From Oscillospiraceae bacterium (lineage in GTDB: Bacteria > Bacillota > Clostridia > Oscillospirales > Oscillospiraceae), in assembly GCA_020025515.1 (NCBI GenBank), contig JAHHRZ010000013.1, positions 1-58,386 of the forward strand: a stretch of DNA of 58,386 nt, in the 5' to 3' direction. A model generated the notes under the pieces. The model made no database searches. It saw only the letters and a list, made by a program, of their open reading frames with translations, and was not told where the DNA came from. Both the position numbers and the translations under genes were made by a program. Shown piece by piece: positions 40,683 to 49,390 of this stretch; position 1 is the stretch's first letter, and each line of letters starts with the position of its first letter.

Positions 40683-41771
40683 ATGAAAGTATTTTTTTAC
40701 ATAGATAGTATGCAGCTTGGCGGTGCAAACCGTGTTATGGCAAATCTGGCGAACCATTTTTCCGAATATGATAATGAGGTCACTTTGCTAAATGACATTG
40801 CACCAGATCCCCAAAAACCAGAGTATCAGGTTAGTGTAGATGTCCGCAGAGTGTATCTGGATAGCCAGATGAACGGCAATGAAAGCAGGATACAGAAATC
40901 TATCATTAGAATAAGAAATCTTAGAAATCTCATTAAGACAGAAAAGCCAGATATTGTTGTCTCGTTCATGGGCCCGCCCAACATTCGGATGTTGTTGGCT
41001 TCGGTTGGATTAAAGACAAGAAAAATCGTATCTGTCCGAAATGATCCATATAAAGAATATGGATCGGGGATTCACAAAACAATTTCCAGAATGATTTTCC
41101 GATTGGCAGATGGCTGTGTGTTTCAGACGGAGGATGCAGCAAGGTATTTTCCAAGGGCTGTACAAAAAAAGTCAAAGGTTATCTTCAATCCGGTGAATGA
41201 GAAGTTCTATCATCAAGAACTTCTGCCAGAGGAGAAAACGGTGGTAATGGTTGGAAGATTGCAGCCACAAAAGAATACACAGCTTGCAATTAGAGCTTTT
41301 GCACAGGTAGCATCGGATCACCCGGATTATAGCCTTGTACTTTACGGAGACGGAGAATTAAAACAGTCTCTACAGAATTTGACACAAGAACTTGGCATTT
41401 CGGAACAAGTTGTGTTTGCCGGACAAGTATCTAATGTCGAGGAAAAATTAGCTTCTGCTGCAATATACCTCTTGAGTTCGGATTTTGAGGGAATGCCTAA
41501 TGCCTTGATGGAGGCTATGGCAGTAGGTGTTCCTTGCATTTCCACCGATTGCCCATGCGGCGGTCCCAGAACCTTGATCCAAAATGAGAAGCAAGGAATT
41601 TTAGTGCCTGTGGGGGATTGCAAAAAAATGTCTTTGGCATTGAATAAATTAATGGGGGATCCAGAATTAAGAAATGCTATGCGTAATGGTGGCCGAAATG
41701 GAACTCAGTTTTTCAGACCAGAAGTGATATATGATCAGTGGGAACGCTTTATATTTCAATCAGCTAATTAG
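40683..41771 (+). CDS. GT4 family glycosyltransferase
   Basis: A 362-residue GT-B glycosyltransferase similar to the RfaB/GT4 group. N-terminal domain: YIDSMQLGGANRVMANLANHF. Donor domain: VVMVGRLQPQKNTQLAIRAF, LYGDGELKQSL, and SSDFEGMPNALMEAMAVGVP with the EX7E pair. The CGGPRTLI motif (ST-DCPCGGP) follows, as in galactosyltransferase-like GT4 enzymes, suggesting but not proving a Gal or GalNAc-type donor. About 56 bases separate it from the preceding gene. Confidence 0.9.
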   Translation: MKVFFYIDSMQLGGANRVMANLANHFSEYDNEVTLLNDIAPDPQKPEYQVSVDVRRVYLDSQMNGNESRIQKSIIRIRNLRNLIKTEKPDIVVSFMGPPNIRMLLASVGLKTRKIVSVRNDPYKEYGSGIHKTISRMIFRLADGCVFQTEDAARYFPRAVQKKSKVIFNPVNEKFYHQELLPEEKTVVMVGRLQPQKNTQLAIRAFAQVASDHPDYSLVLYGDGELKQSLQNLTQELGISEQVVFAGQVSNVEEKLASAAIYLLSSDFEGMPNALMEAMAVGVPCISTDCPCGGPRTLIQNEKQGILVPVGDCKKMSLALNKLMGDPELRNAMRNGGRNGTQFFRPEVIYDQWERFIFQSAN

Positions 41772-41797
41772 TGTATATCTTTGTAAGGGTTAATTAA

Positions 41798-42973
41798 ATG
41801 ATAAAATATTCGAAATTATTACATGTATTTTACTTCTTATTTGTACTAGCGTTATGTGCATTTTCAGATGTAAGCAGAACAATCCCTATATTTTATCTGA
41901 TGGCAATTATGTATGCAGGTATTATTTCCCTCTTTTGTATCAGAATTAAAAAAATTAACTTTCATGTTAACATTACCTTGTTTGCCATCGGTTTCTTTAT
42001 TTTGTGGATGGTAATGTCAGCGGCATGGCAGCATTCCAGTGCATATTACCAGCGCCAGGTTACAACAGTCATTCAAACATATATATTTATGTTTTTGACA
42101 GCCTTGTGGATCAAAGATATGAAAAGTCTAGAAACAGCTTATAAGTTGCTTGTTGCTGCAAACGTTTTAAATTCTCTGTATAGGATAGTTTTGCATATAA
42201 CAGCTAATTCAGTTGTGGATATGCTTACAGGTAAAAATGCTGTAGCTGTTCAAATGACAATGAACTACATGATAGCAATATATCTTTTTTATTGTTCAAA
42301 AGAAAAAAAGTATATAGCTGCTGCAATTTTATTTATGGGAATTGCCTTGATGACGGGGTCCAGAAAAGCAACTATTGGACTTATTGCTTCTACAATTTTA
42401 ATTGTAGGTGTCCATGCTGATAATAAAAAGCGATGGAAATCTATCGGAGGTATGTTCATCCTGCTGCTTGTGGGGTATTGGGCATTTACGCATCTGGAAA
42501 TATTCGCACTAGCCAATAGTCGATTACAAATGATGCTGAATTCTTACAAGGGTGAAGGGGCAGATTCATCAACGGTGATTCGGGCAGTGATGCGCAGGGA
42601 AGGCTTTCGCGCGTTTATGCAAAATCCACTGCTTGGAAAAGGTGTTGGCTATTCCTACACAGTTATCAACCCAAGCATAGGCATGGGCCATACATACCTT
42701 CATAATAATTATATAGAAGTAGGGGCGAGCTTGGGAATTGTCGGACTCATTTTTTTCTATATTCCACATATGTCTATGGTGTTTATATCTGGCAGGAGAT
42801 TACTGGATAATGATGGTTTTTTAATGATTTTTACAGTGACTATGATTATGCTGCTTATGGATTACGGTATGGTGTCCTATTGTGACAAATTTACACTGTT
42901 TTCTTTAAACTTGCTGGCAATTCATTCTCATCTACTTCGAAAGGAACGGTATAATGACAGAGAAAAGAAATGA
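41798..42973 (+). CDS. wzy: O-antigen/capsule polymerase (Wzy-like)
   Basis: Polytopic membrane protein of 391 residues with about ten to twelve hydrophobic helices and a large extracytoplasmic loop (about 245-305), which joins undecaprenyl-linked repeat units in the Wzy-dependent pathway. The loop contains MRREGFRAFMQNPLLGKGVG and the Wzy_C/O-antigen ligase-type motif HNNYIEVGASLGIVGLIFF. Wzy proteins are very divergent, so the call rests on topology, this motif and the presence of Wzx in the same operon. It overlaps the next gene by 20 bases. Confidence 0.87.
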   Translation: MIKYSKLLHVFYFLFVLALCAFSDVSRTIPIFYLMAIMYAGIISLFCIRIKKINFHVNITLFAIGFFILWMVMSAAWQHSSAYYQRQVTTVIQTYIFMFLTALWIKDMKSLETAYKLLVAANVLNSLYRIVLHITANSVVDMLTGKNAVAVQMTMNYMIAIYLFYCSKEKKYIAAAILFMGIALMTGSRKATIGLIASTILIVGVHADNKKRWKSIGGMFILLLVGYWAFTHLEIFALANSRLQMMLNSYKGEGADSSTVIRAVMRREGFRAFMQNPLLGKGVGYSYTVINPSIGMGHTYLHNNYIEVGASLGIVGLIFFYIPHMSMVFISGRRLLDNDGFLMIFTVTMIMLLMDYGMVSYCDKFTLFSLNLLAIHSHLLRKERYNDREKK

Positions 42974-43976
42974 CTATTTTAGTTACAAATTGATGATCTG
43001 CAATTTTATTTTAAGTTGTATGGTAGTTATGATACACAGTGTCAATTACAGTCCTAAAATCGAGCCTGTCGGTTCCACGGTATTTGATCTGGGACAAATC
43101 TTGTCGTGGATTGGTAATATTGCTGTTCCGTGTTTTTTCACAATCAGTGGTTTCTTGTTTTTTTACAAGTTTGAATGGAATCAAATATTGAGCAAGTTTA
43201 AGCGAAGAATAAAAACACTTTTGATTCCATTTGTAATCTGGAATACGTTTGTTTACCTTTTTTATGTGGGAATTTCTGGAATTGATGCTTTTAAACTTGA
43301 GAGGGTAAATTTGTCAGTGACAGATTATATATCAGCTGTAATGAATAGCTATGGAAGCCCTATGTGGTATATAAGAACATTAGTTGTGTATGTTTTGGTC
43401 GCGCCAGTGATTATTTGGTTCTGGAAGAAGGAATGGGTAGCAATTACTACGATTGTTCTATTAATTGCCTCTAATTATGCTGGAATTTCCACGAGATTTA
43501 TCAGCAACTATTATCTTCCAATTTATTTACTCGGAGCTTATATGGCTCTTTATCATCCTGATTTTATTATCAACAAATCTAATCGCTGTGTAAGAGCTGT
43601 AGGAACGGCGGGAATACTGATAGTAGTGGGGATTTCTGGGGCACTTACATTTTTAGATTTGAGCGGTCAGTGGCTATATACACTGCGCCTTCTTGGAGTT
43701 CTATCTTTCTGGTTTGCATTGGATTGGCTGGGATTCAATAATAAGCCCAATCCATGGATTTTTATTTCCTTTCCCATATATGCAATGCATTGCATGTTTA
43801 TAAAGATAGAAAAATGCATAATAGATACTTATCTGCCTCATACAGATTTAGCACTGACTTTGGAATATTTTATTCTTCCTGTGATAACTGTATGCCTGAT
43901 TATCGGTATTAACTATATTTTGAGCACTTGCAAATTCACCCGGAAGATTTGGAAGTTTATGTTGGGCAGTAGATAG
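42954..43976 (+). CDS. Acyltransferase 3 family membrane protein
   Basis: Integral membrane O-acyltransferase (acyltransferase 3/OafA family) that would acetylate the polysaccharide or its lipid-linked unit. The 340-residue product has about ten membrane segments. The catalytic histidine lies in MVVMIHSVNY in helix 1, and AVPCFFTISGFLFFYK matches the family's second conserved block. No SGNH esterase domain is attached. It begins 20 bases inside the polymerase gene, so both are translated together. Confidence 0.89.
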   Translation: MTEKRNDYFSYKLMICNFILSCMVVMIHSVNYSPKIEPVGSTVFDLGQILSWIGNIAVPCFFTISGFLFFYKFEWNQILSKFKRRIKTLLIPFVIWNTFVYLFYVGISGIDAFKLERVNLSVTDYISAVMNSYGSPMWYIRTLVVYVLVAPVIIWFWKKEWVAITTIVLLIASNYAGISTRFISNYYLPIYLLGAYMALYHPDFIINKSNRCVRAVGTAGILIVVGISGALTFLDLSGQWLYTLRLLGVLSFWFALDWLGFNNKPNPWIFISFPIYAMHCMFIKIEKCIIDTYLPHTDLALTLEYFILPVITVCLIIGINYILSTCKFTRKIWKFMLGSR

Positions 43977-44033
43977 AAAGAGATTTACTAGATGATTTAA
44001 AATATTAAAATGCTGAGAAACGGAAGAGAATAT

Positions 44034-44957
44034 ATGAATAGTCGCTTGGGAAGGATTCTAAAAGAACCTAAGTATATAATCCTTGGACTGATTAATCGAA
44101 AGTTTGGCAGACTGATTCCAGATAAACTCTATATTGCAATTAAATACCGATGCTATTTGGGACGGTGGCCTAATCTGAAACATCCAAAATATTTAAGTGA
44201 AAAGCTCCAGTGGATGAAGCTTTATGATCATGATTCCTTATATCCTATAGCAGTTGACAAATATGCAGTCCGGGAGTATGTTGGGAAAAAAATTGGTAAT
44301 GAGTATCTAGTGCCTTTGCTGGGCACTTGGGATAGCCCGGAAGATATAAATTGGGACAATCTGCCGGATCAGTTTGTTCTTAAATGCACTCATGGTTCTC
44401 ACACCAATATTATCTGCACTCAAAAATCTGAACTGGATGTAACTGCAGCAATTACGCAGCTGCATACATGGATGAAAGATGACAGCACTTTTTATTATGG
44501 GAGAGAGTGGCCATATTCTCAGGTAAAGCCTAAAATTATATGTGAAAAGTTTATAGAGTCTGATGATCCAGGTGGGGTCAGGGATTACAAATTTATGTGC
44601 TTTGACGGAATTGCGGATAATGTAATGGTTTGCTCAGATCGCCAGATTAATGCAGTCAGATTTGATCATTTTGATAAGGACTGGAATCTATTAAGGTATC
44701 AATATGTCGATCGGGAAAAACCGGAAGGCTACACTTTGGATAAGCCTAAAGACATAGATAAAATGTTTAAGATTGCTGAGCAACTAGCTCAAGATTTTAA
44801 ATTTGTACGAGTTGATTTGTACAATGAGAATGATCAGATTTACTTTGGTGAGTTAACTTTCTTTCCGCAATCAGGTTACGATACAGACTATACCCCGGAA
44901 ACTGATAAATATTTGGGAACAAAGCTTATCTTGGAAATGCGAAAAGGAGACAAATAA
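44034..44957 (+). CDS. TupA-like ATP-grasp protein
   Basis: ATP-grasp family protein of the TupA type, named for teichuronopeptide synthesis in alkaliphilic Bacillus and common in capsule loci; it probably forms an amide or peptide-like bond on a glycan or glycosyl precursor. The 307-residue product has KYLSEKLQWMKLYD early, FVLKCTHGSHTNIIC for nucleotide binding, ICEKFIESDD, RDYKFMCFDG, and the metal-site segment VRVDLYNENDQIYFGELTFFPQSG at the end (split over two strands). ATG 44034 has GGAAGAG upstream; ATG 44010 has none. It is followed immediately by a GT2 gene. Confidence 0.88.
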   Translation: MNSRLGRILKEPKYIILGLINRKFGRLIPDKLYIAIKYRCYLGRWPNLKHPKYLSEKLQWMKLYDHDSLYPIAVDKYAVREYVGKKIGNEYLVPLLGTWDSPEDINWDNLPDQFVLKCTHGSHTNIICTQKSELDVTAAITQLHTWMKDDSTFYYGREWPYSQVKPKIICEKFIESDDPGGVRDYKFMCFDGIADNVMVCSDRQINAVRFDHFDKDWNLLRYQYVDREKPEGYTLDKPKDIDKMFKIAEQLAQDFKFVRVDLYNENDQIYFGELTFFPQSGYDTDYTPETDKYLGTKLILEMRKGDK

Positions 44958-45896
44958 ATGGTGCAGCAATTGACAGTTGTTACAGCAACCTATAACAGGG
45001 TGCATACCCTTCCGATGGTTTATGAAAGCTTAAAACACAGCACATACAAAAACTTTATTTGGATGGTGGTGGACGATGGTTCCACGGATAATACAGAAGA
45101 ATATATTAATAGCTTGATTGCAAATGCACCTTTTGAAATTCAATATGTCAAGAAAGAACATGCGGGCAAATATGAGGCCTGTAATCTTTCTTATAAATTA
45201 ACGAAAACACCCTATATGATCAACTGCGACTCGGATGATGAGATGCTGCCGGAAGGCTTGGAAATCATCATGAAGGCATGGGAAACTGTGCCGGCAGAAC
45301 AATATGATAAAATTTGGTGTGTAACAGGAAGATGTATTGATTCTGAAACCAGAGAAATTGTGGGCGGCCCGTTTCCTAAGAATATTAATCAACTGACTGG
45401 AAGAAAAAAATGGAAAGCAATGTGTAATGTAACTGGTGAAAAGCACTCCTGCAGAAAGGTAGATGTTTTAAAGCAGTTTCCATTTCCAACCTTTAAAGAT
45501 ACTACGAAACTTGTTCCGAATATTGTATGGACAAGGATTAATGCACTGTATGAGCAGTGGTGCATTAATGATCCAATCAGTGTTTATTATCAGAATTCTC
45601 CAGACAGCTTGGCCAAGTCAACAAGTAAGGAAAGACTGCTGGCGTATTATTACTATGCATTGATGGTGATTAATGATTATAATGATCAGTTCTGGTATAA
45701 CAGCGATATTCGAAGATCCTATATCGACATTACCAGGTGCGGGTGGAGAGGTGGAAAAAAGACAGGTGAAATCTTAAAATCTCTGAACACAATGCCAAAG
45801 AAAATTGCAGTAATCATATGCATGCCTGCATCTGCTCTATTGAATCTGTATACTGAAAAAGTCAGAAAATGGATTAGAAATAGAAAAAAACATTAA
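44958..45896 (+). CDS. GT2 family glycosyltransferase
   Basis: GT-A fold glycosyltransferase of 312 residues: VVTATYNRVHTLP at the N-terminus, VVDDGSTDNTEEYI for nucleotide binding, and NCDSDDEMLPEG as the DxD-type metal motif. The C-terminal part (about 200-312) is helical and basic (RKWIRNRKK at the end), probably for membrane contact. Start codon directly follows the TupA-like stop codon, with AAAGGAG inside the previous gene. Donor and acceptor unknown. Confidence 0.91.
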   Translation: MVQQLTVVTATYNRVHTLPMVYESLKHSTYKNFIWMVVDDGSTDNTEEYINSLIANAPFEIQYVKKEHAGKYEACNLSYKLTKTPYMINCDSDDEMLPEGLEIIMKAWETVPAEQYDKIWCVTGRCIDSETREIVGGPFPKNINQLTGRKKWKAMCNVTGEKHSCRKVDVLKQFPFPTFKDTTKLVPNIVWTRINALYEQWCINDPISVYYQNSPDSLAKSTSKERLLAYYYYALMVINDYNDQFWYNSDIRRSYIDITRCGWRGGKKTGEILKSLNTMPKKIAVIICMPASALLNLYTEKVRKWIRNRKKH

Positions 45897-45928
45897 CTCC
45901 CTGCTAGATGAGGAAAGTGAGTTCAAAT

Positions 45929-47065
45929 ATGGCATCTAATTATGTACTTGTTGCAGGTGATTTATCTATCACCAAATCAAATGAGGATGCATTTGCCTCA
46001 GGAAATATTAGCGACTTATTTGATTTACAGTTGAAGCAATTAATTGATCGGTCAGATCTTTTTATCATTAATCATGAAATGGCTCTTACCACATCTGATG
46101 CAGGTATTAAAAAACGTGGAGGCCACTTAAAGGCAAATCCGTCCTGCGCAAAGGGTTTAAAGGATTTAGGTGTTGATTTATGTTGTACAGCCAATAACCA
46201 CATAGTGGATTATGGCACCCATGGACTGGAAAGCACGTATGCCGCATTAGATGAGGTTGAAATTCAACATGTGGGCAGTGCAACCAGGCTATCTGAAATT
46301 CAAAACAGTATTCAATATAGAGTTGGCAGCCTAAATGTTTGTGTATATAATGTTGCTGACAATGAGTTTAATCTGGCAAAAGAGGACTCTGGCGGGGTTA
46401 ATGTCTATGATCCATTGGAATCATTTGATCATATTAGACAGCTGAAGCAAAAAAATGATTATGTCCTTGTTATTTTTCATGCAGGGGTAGAGCGGTACCG
46501 TTATCCTTCCCCCTATTTGACCAGAATATGCCGGAAAATGGTAGAATGCGGAGCGAATGCGGTTCTTTGTCAGCATAGTCACTGCATTGGTGCTGCTGAA
46601 CAGTATAATGGTGCCTATATACTTTATGGACAGGGAAACTTCCTCTTTGATGATGGAGATAATGAATTTTATAATACCGGATTGTTAATAAAGATAGATC
46701 CTGCTAAGAATTTGGTAGAGCCAGTTCCTGTAGTGAGAAATGGAAATGGCGTCATTCTGGCAAATCCTTTTCAATCAGAGCAAATTCTTTCAGAATTCAA
46801 TAAAAGATGTTACGAAATTCAGCAGGAAGGAAAGAGAGAATTATTGTTTCGCAGTTTTGTATCCGAACAGCGAAATGTTTATCTCAGTGCGCTTCTATGC
46901 AATAATTTCTGGATGCGAGTCTTAAATAAAATTACAAAAGGAAATTTCTATAATAAGTTATTCTCAAATATGAATTTGTATCGACTTTTAAATATTCTTA
47001 CAGCCGAGGCACATAAGGAATGTGTACTTGAAATTCTTGAGGTTCTGAAAAGAGGCAATCAGTAA
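45929..47065 (+). CDS. CapA family protein (PGA_cap metallophosphoesterase-like fold)
   Basis: Member of the CapA/PgsA family, a calcineurin-like fold linked to poly-gamma-glutamate and capsule synthesis. The 378-residue product has AGDLSITKSNEDA near the start, NHEMALTTSD, CTANNHIVDYGTHGL and HSHCIGAAEQYNGAYILYGQGNF split at the metal motifs. Unlike PgsA it shows no N-terminal membrane anchor, so it is probably cytosolic here. I prefer ATG 45929 because GTGAG lies 7 bases upstream; ATG 45908 has no ribosome binding site. No PgsB or PgsC is present. Confidence 0.85.
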   Translation: MASNYVLVAGDLSITKSNEDAFASGNISDLFDLQLKQLIDRSDLFIINHEMALTTSDAGIKKRGGHLKANPSCAKGLKDLGVDLCCTANNHIVDYGTHGLESTYAALDEVEIQHVGSATRLSEIQNSIQYRVGSLNVCVYNVADNEFNLAKEDSGGVNVYDPLESFDHIRQLKQKNDYVLVIFHAGVERYRYPSPYLTRICRKMVECGANAVLCQHSHCIGAAEQYNGAYILYGQGNFLFDDGDNEFYNTGLLIKIDPAKNLVEPVPVVRNGNGVILANPFQSEQILSEFNKRCYEIQQEGKRELLFRSFVSEQRNVYLSALLCNNFWMRVLNKITKGNFYNKLFSNMNLYRLLNILTAEAHKECVLEILEVLKRGNQ

Positions 47066-47132
47066 ATGAATGCTGAAATTTTGCTGCGTTTATGAATTGG
47101 TTAAAACGCAGTTTTTATATGGAGGAAAGATA

Positions 47133-47915
47133 ATGGATAAAAGATGTTCTATATTAGTTTGCTCTTGTGATAAAAACGAGGATATTTGGCCCTATTTCTT
47201 TTATTTTTTTAAAAAATATTATCCTACTTGCCAGTTTCCTGTATATTTAAATACTGAGACAAAGGGATACAGTGATTCTGATATGCCTGTAACATCATTG
47301 CATGCACATAAACCAAGTGATCCGGAAGGATGGTCTTACCGCCTGCGCTCTTACTTGAATGCAATGGACAGTGAGTACGTTATTATTCTTCTTGAAGATT
47401 TCTTCTTTACGGATTATGTAAGAGTTGATGAATTAGAATGTTGTATGCAGCGAATGGATGAGGATCAGTCCATCGCTAACTTTATATTTGATTCTGGACG
47501 CCATATGTGTCATGAAAGTGAATTCCCGGAATATTTAATTCAGGATCGAAAAGCCCCCTTCCGCCTGTGCCTTCAGGCTGGGATTTGGCGCAGAACAACA
47601 CTCCTTAAATATCTTAGAAATCATGAAAATCCTTGGCAATTTGAAGTTTGGGGCAGTAAGCGTGCCAGGCGCTGGAAAGAAAAATCCTTTGTTCTGAAAG
47701 AAAATGAGCCAAAGGTGTTTACTTATCCTTCTGGTGGTGCAATTGCCGATAATAGATGGCGTGGTGATGAAATCTGTAAGTTTATGATGGAAAATGGGTT
47801 GAATGTAGATTTTACACAACGTGGAATTTACTACCCTGGAGACCCAAGAAAAACGGAAATTGTCCGCCGAAGTTTTGTACAGAAAGTTTGGCAGGTATTT
47901 AAATCCTTAATCTGA
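47133..47915 (+). CDS. Putative glycosyltransferase of unknown family
   Basis: A 260-residue soluble protein I can only place as glycosyltransferase-like. It opens with ILVCSCDKNEDIWPYFFYFFKKYYP, a layout seen in capsule-locus GT-A proteins. An acidic LLEDFFFTDYV motif near residue 93 could act as the metal site, and WSYRLRSYLN precedes it. No membrane helix. ATG 47133 has GGAGG upstream; the open frame to 47070 lacks a signal. Its position between CapA and the flippase, in the AT-rich core, suggests a serotype-specific role. Not confidently assignable by eye. Confidence 0.7.
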   Translation: MDKRCSILVCSCDKNEDIWPYFFYFFKKYYPTCQFPVYLNTETKGYSDSDMPVTSLHAHKPSDPEGWSYRLRSYLNAMDSEYVIILLEDFFFTDYVRVDELECCMQRMDEDQSIANFIFDSGRHMCHESEFPEYLIQDRKAPFRLCLQAGIWRRTTLLKYLRNHENPWQFEVWGSKRARRWKEKSFVLKENEPKVFTYPSGGAIADNRWRGDEICKFMMENGLNVDFTQRGIYYPGDPRKTEIVRRSFVQKVWQVFKSLI

Positions 47916-47932
47916 GATAAAGGAAATGCACT

Positions 47933-49360
47933 ATGCGAAATTTAAAATCGTTTTTTCGAGATAACCAAAAGGTTGCGGGCGTATCTCTGTTTGTACTATC
48001 AACTTTTCTACAGCGAGGACTGTCTCTTGTCACAACACCGCTATTTACCCGCCTTTTAAATACTTATGATTACGGTATGGTGTCCACTTATAATACCTGG
48101 TCTGGGGTTTTGAGTGTTTTATTTACTCTGTCTATTGCAGCAAATGCATTTAATGTCGGATTGGTGAAGTGTGGAGAAAAACGAAATGAATTTGTCAGTA
48201 GTATGATTGGCATTACAGGTCTGCTTGTTGCGTTTGGTGCATTTTTGGTTTCTTTTTTTAAAGAACCGGTTTCAGCGCTCAGTGGATTACCGTATCGCTA
48301 TTTTATGATTATGTTTATTAACATGTTCTTTGATGTAGTATACGGATTTTGGGGACTGTGCTGTAAATTTGATAAAAAGTATTCAACTGTTGTATTTGCT
48401 AATTTAGGATTATCAATACTATCCATTATCCTTTCGGCAACCTCTCTCTACTGTATTGATTTTGATCCGGCATTTGTGAAAATTATTTCCGGGTCCAGTA
48501 TTCAGATCGTTTTCGGAATTTGCCTGATAATACATTTTATGCGCTGCTCTCCTAAACTATTTGTCTGGACTTACTGGAAGGCGGTGTTACTGTTTTGCAT
48601 TCCTTTGATTCCGCACTATATGTCTAACCATCTTTTAAATCAAGCGGACAGAATTATGATTACAAGTTTGTGCGGTGCTGATAAGACAGCAATTTATACA
48701 TTGGCAAATAAATTCCCTGAATTAGTCAATATTTTCTGGGGATGTGTCAGTGGTGTGTATGTTCCTTGGTTGTACAAGAATTTAAGCCATAATAAGGAAA
48801 AAGAAATTAGCAGAACGAATGCAATTATGGTTATTGTTGTTTCATTAGTTGCCTTATGTGTGACACTGATGGCACCCGAAGTAATGTGGTTTCTCGCACC
48901 GCAGGAATATCAGCAGGGAGTATACATTGTTCCAATCCTTATGGTAGGCTACAGTGCATCATTTACCACATTACTTTGTTCTCATATGGAACTATTTAAT
49001 GGTAAGAATTTTATAATCACTGTTATTACTCTGTTGGCTGCTGTAATTAATATTGTTCTAAATTGGATTTTTATACCACTGTATGGATATCAGGTGGCTG
49101 CATACACAACTTTTATAGGATATGCGATTATGTTCATTCTTCATTATGTTAATTTAAGACGACTTGGAATGAATGAATACATAAATTTGAAGATGGCGTC
49201 TAGATTGCTTTTGCTGAATACGATGGCAGCGTTTTTAATGATTACAGTATATGACAAGAGCATTGTAAGATACACGATCATTGCTATTGCTGTATTCGTT
49301 GCTGGGTTAAATTATAAAAAAATGTGGAATTACATTAAAATGATGAAAGCATGTAAATAA
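47933..49360 (+). CDS. wzx: Wzx-type flippase (MOP superfamily)
   Basis: Polytopic membrane protein of 475 residues with 12-14 hydrophobic helices, of the polysaccharide-transport (PST/RfbX) branch of the MOP exporters. It should flip undecaprenyl-pyrophosphate-linked repeat units across the membrane for Wzy polymerisation. Family features include LQRGLSLVTTPLFTRLLNTYDYG in helix 1 (over two turns), NQADRIMITSLCGADKTAIY in the second half, and the helix-end WIFIPLYGYQVAAYTT. It is the last AT-rich gene of the core; the following gene changes abruptly to GC-richer codons. Confidence 0.93.
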   Translation: MRNLKSFFRDNQKVAGVSLFVLSTFLQRGLSLVTTPLFTRLLNTYDYGMVSTYNTWSGVLSVLFTLSIAANAFNVGLVKCGEKRNEFVSSMIGITGLLVAFGAFLVSFFKEPVSALSGLPYRYFMIMFINMFFDVVYGFWGLCCKFDKKYSTVVFANLGLSILSIILSATSLYCIDFDPAFVKIISGSSIQIVFGICLIIHFMRCSPKLFVWTYWKAVLLFCIPLIPHYMSNHLLNQADRIMITSLCGADKTAIYTLANKFPELVNIFWGCVSGVYVPWLYKNLSHNKEKEISRTNAIMVIVVSLVALCVTLMAPEVMWFLAPQEYQQGVYIVPILMVGYSASFTTLLCSHMELFNGKNFIITVITLLAAVINIVLNWIFIPLYGYQVAAYTTFIGYAIMFILHYVNLRRLGMNEYINLKMASRLLLLNTMAAFLMITVYDKSIVRYTIIAIAVFVAGLNYKKMWNYIKMMKACK

Positions 49361-49390
49361 TGCAACTATAGTCCATGAGGAGAATGATAT

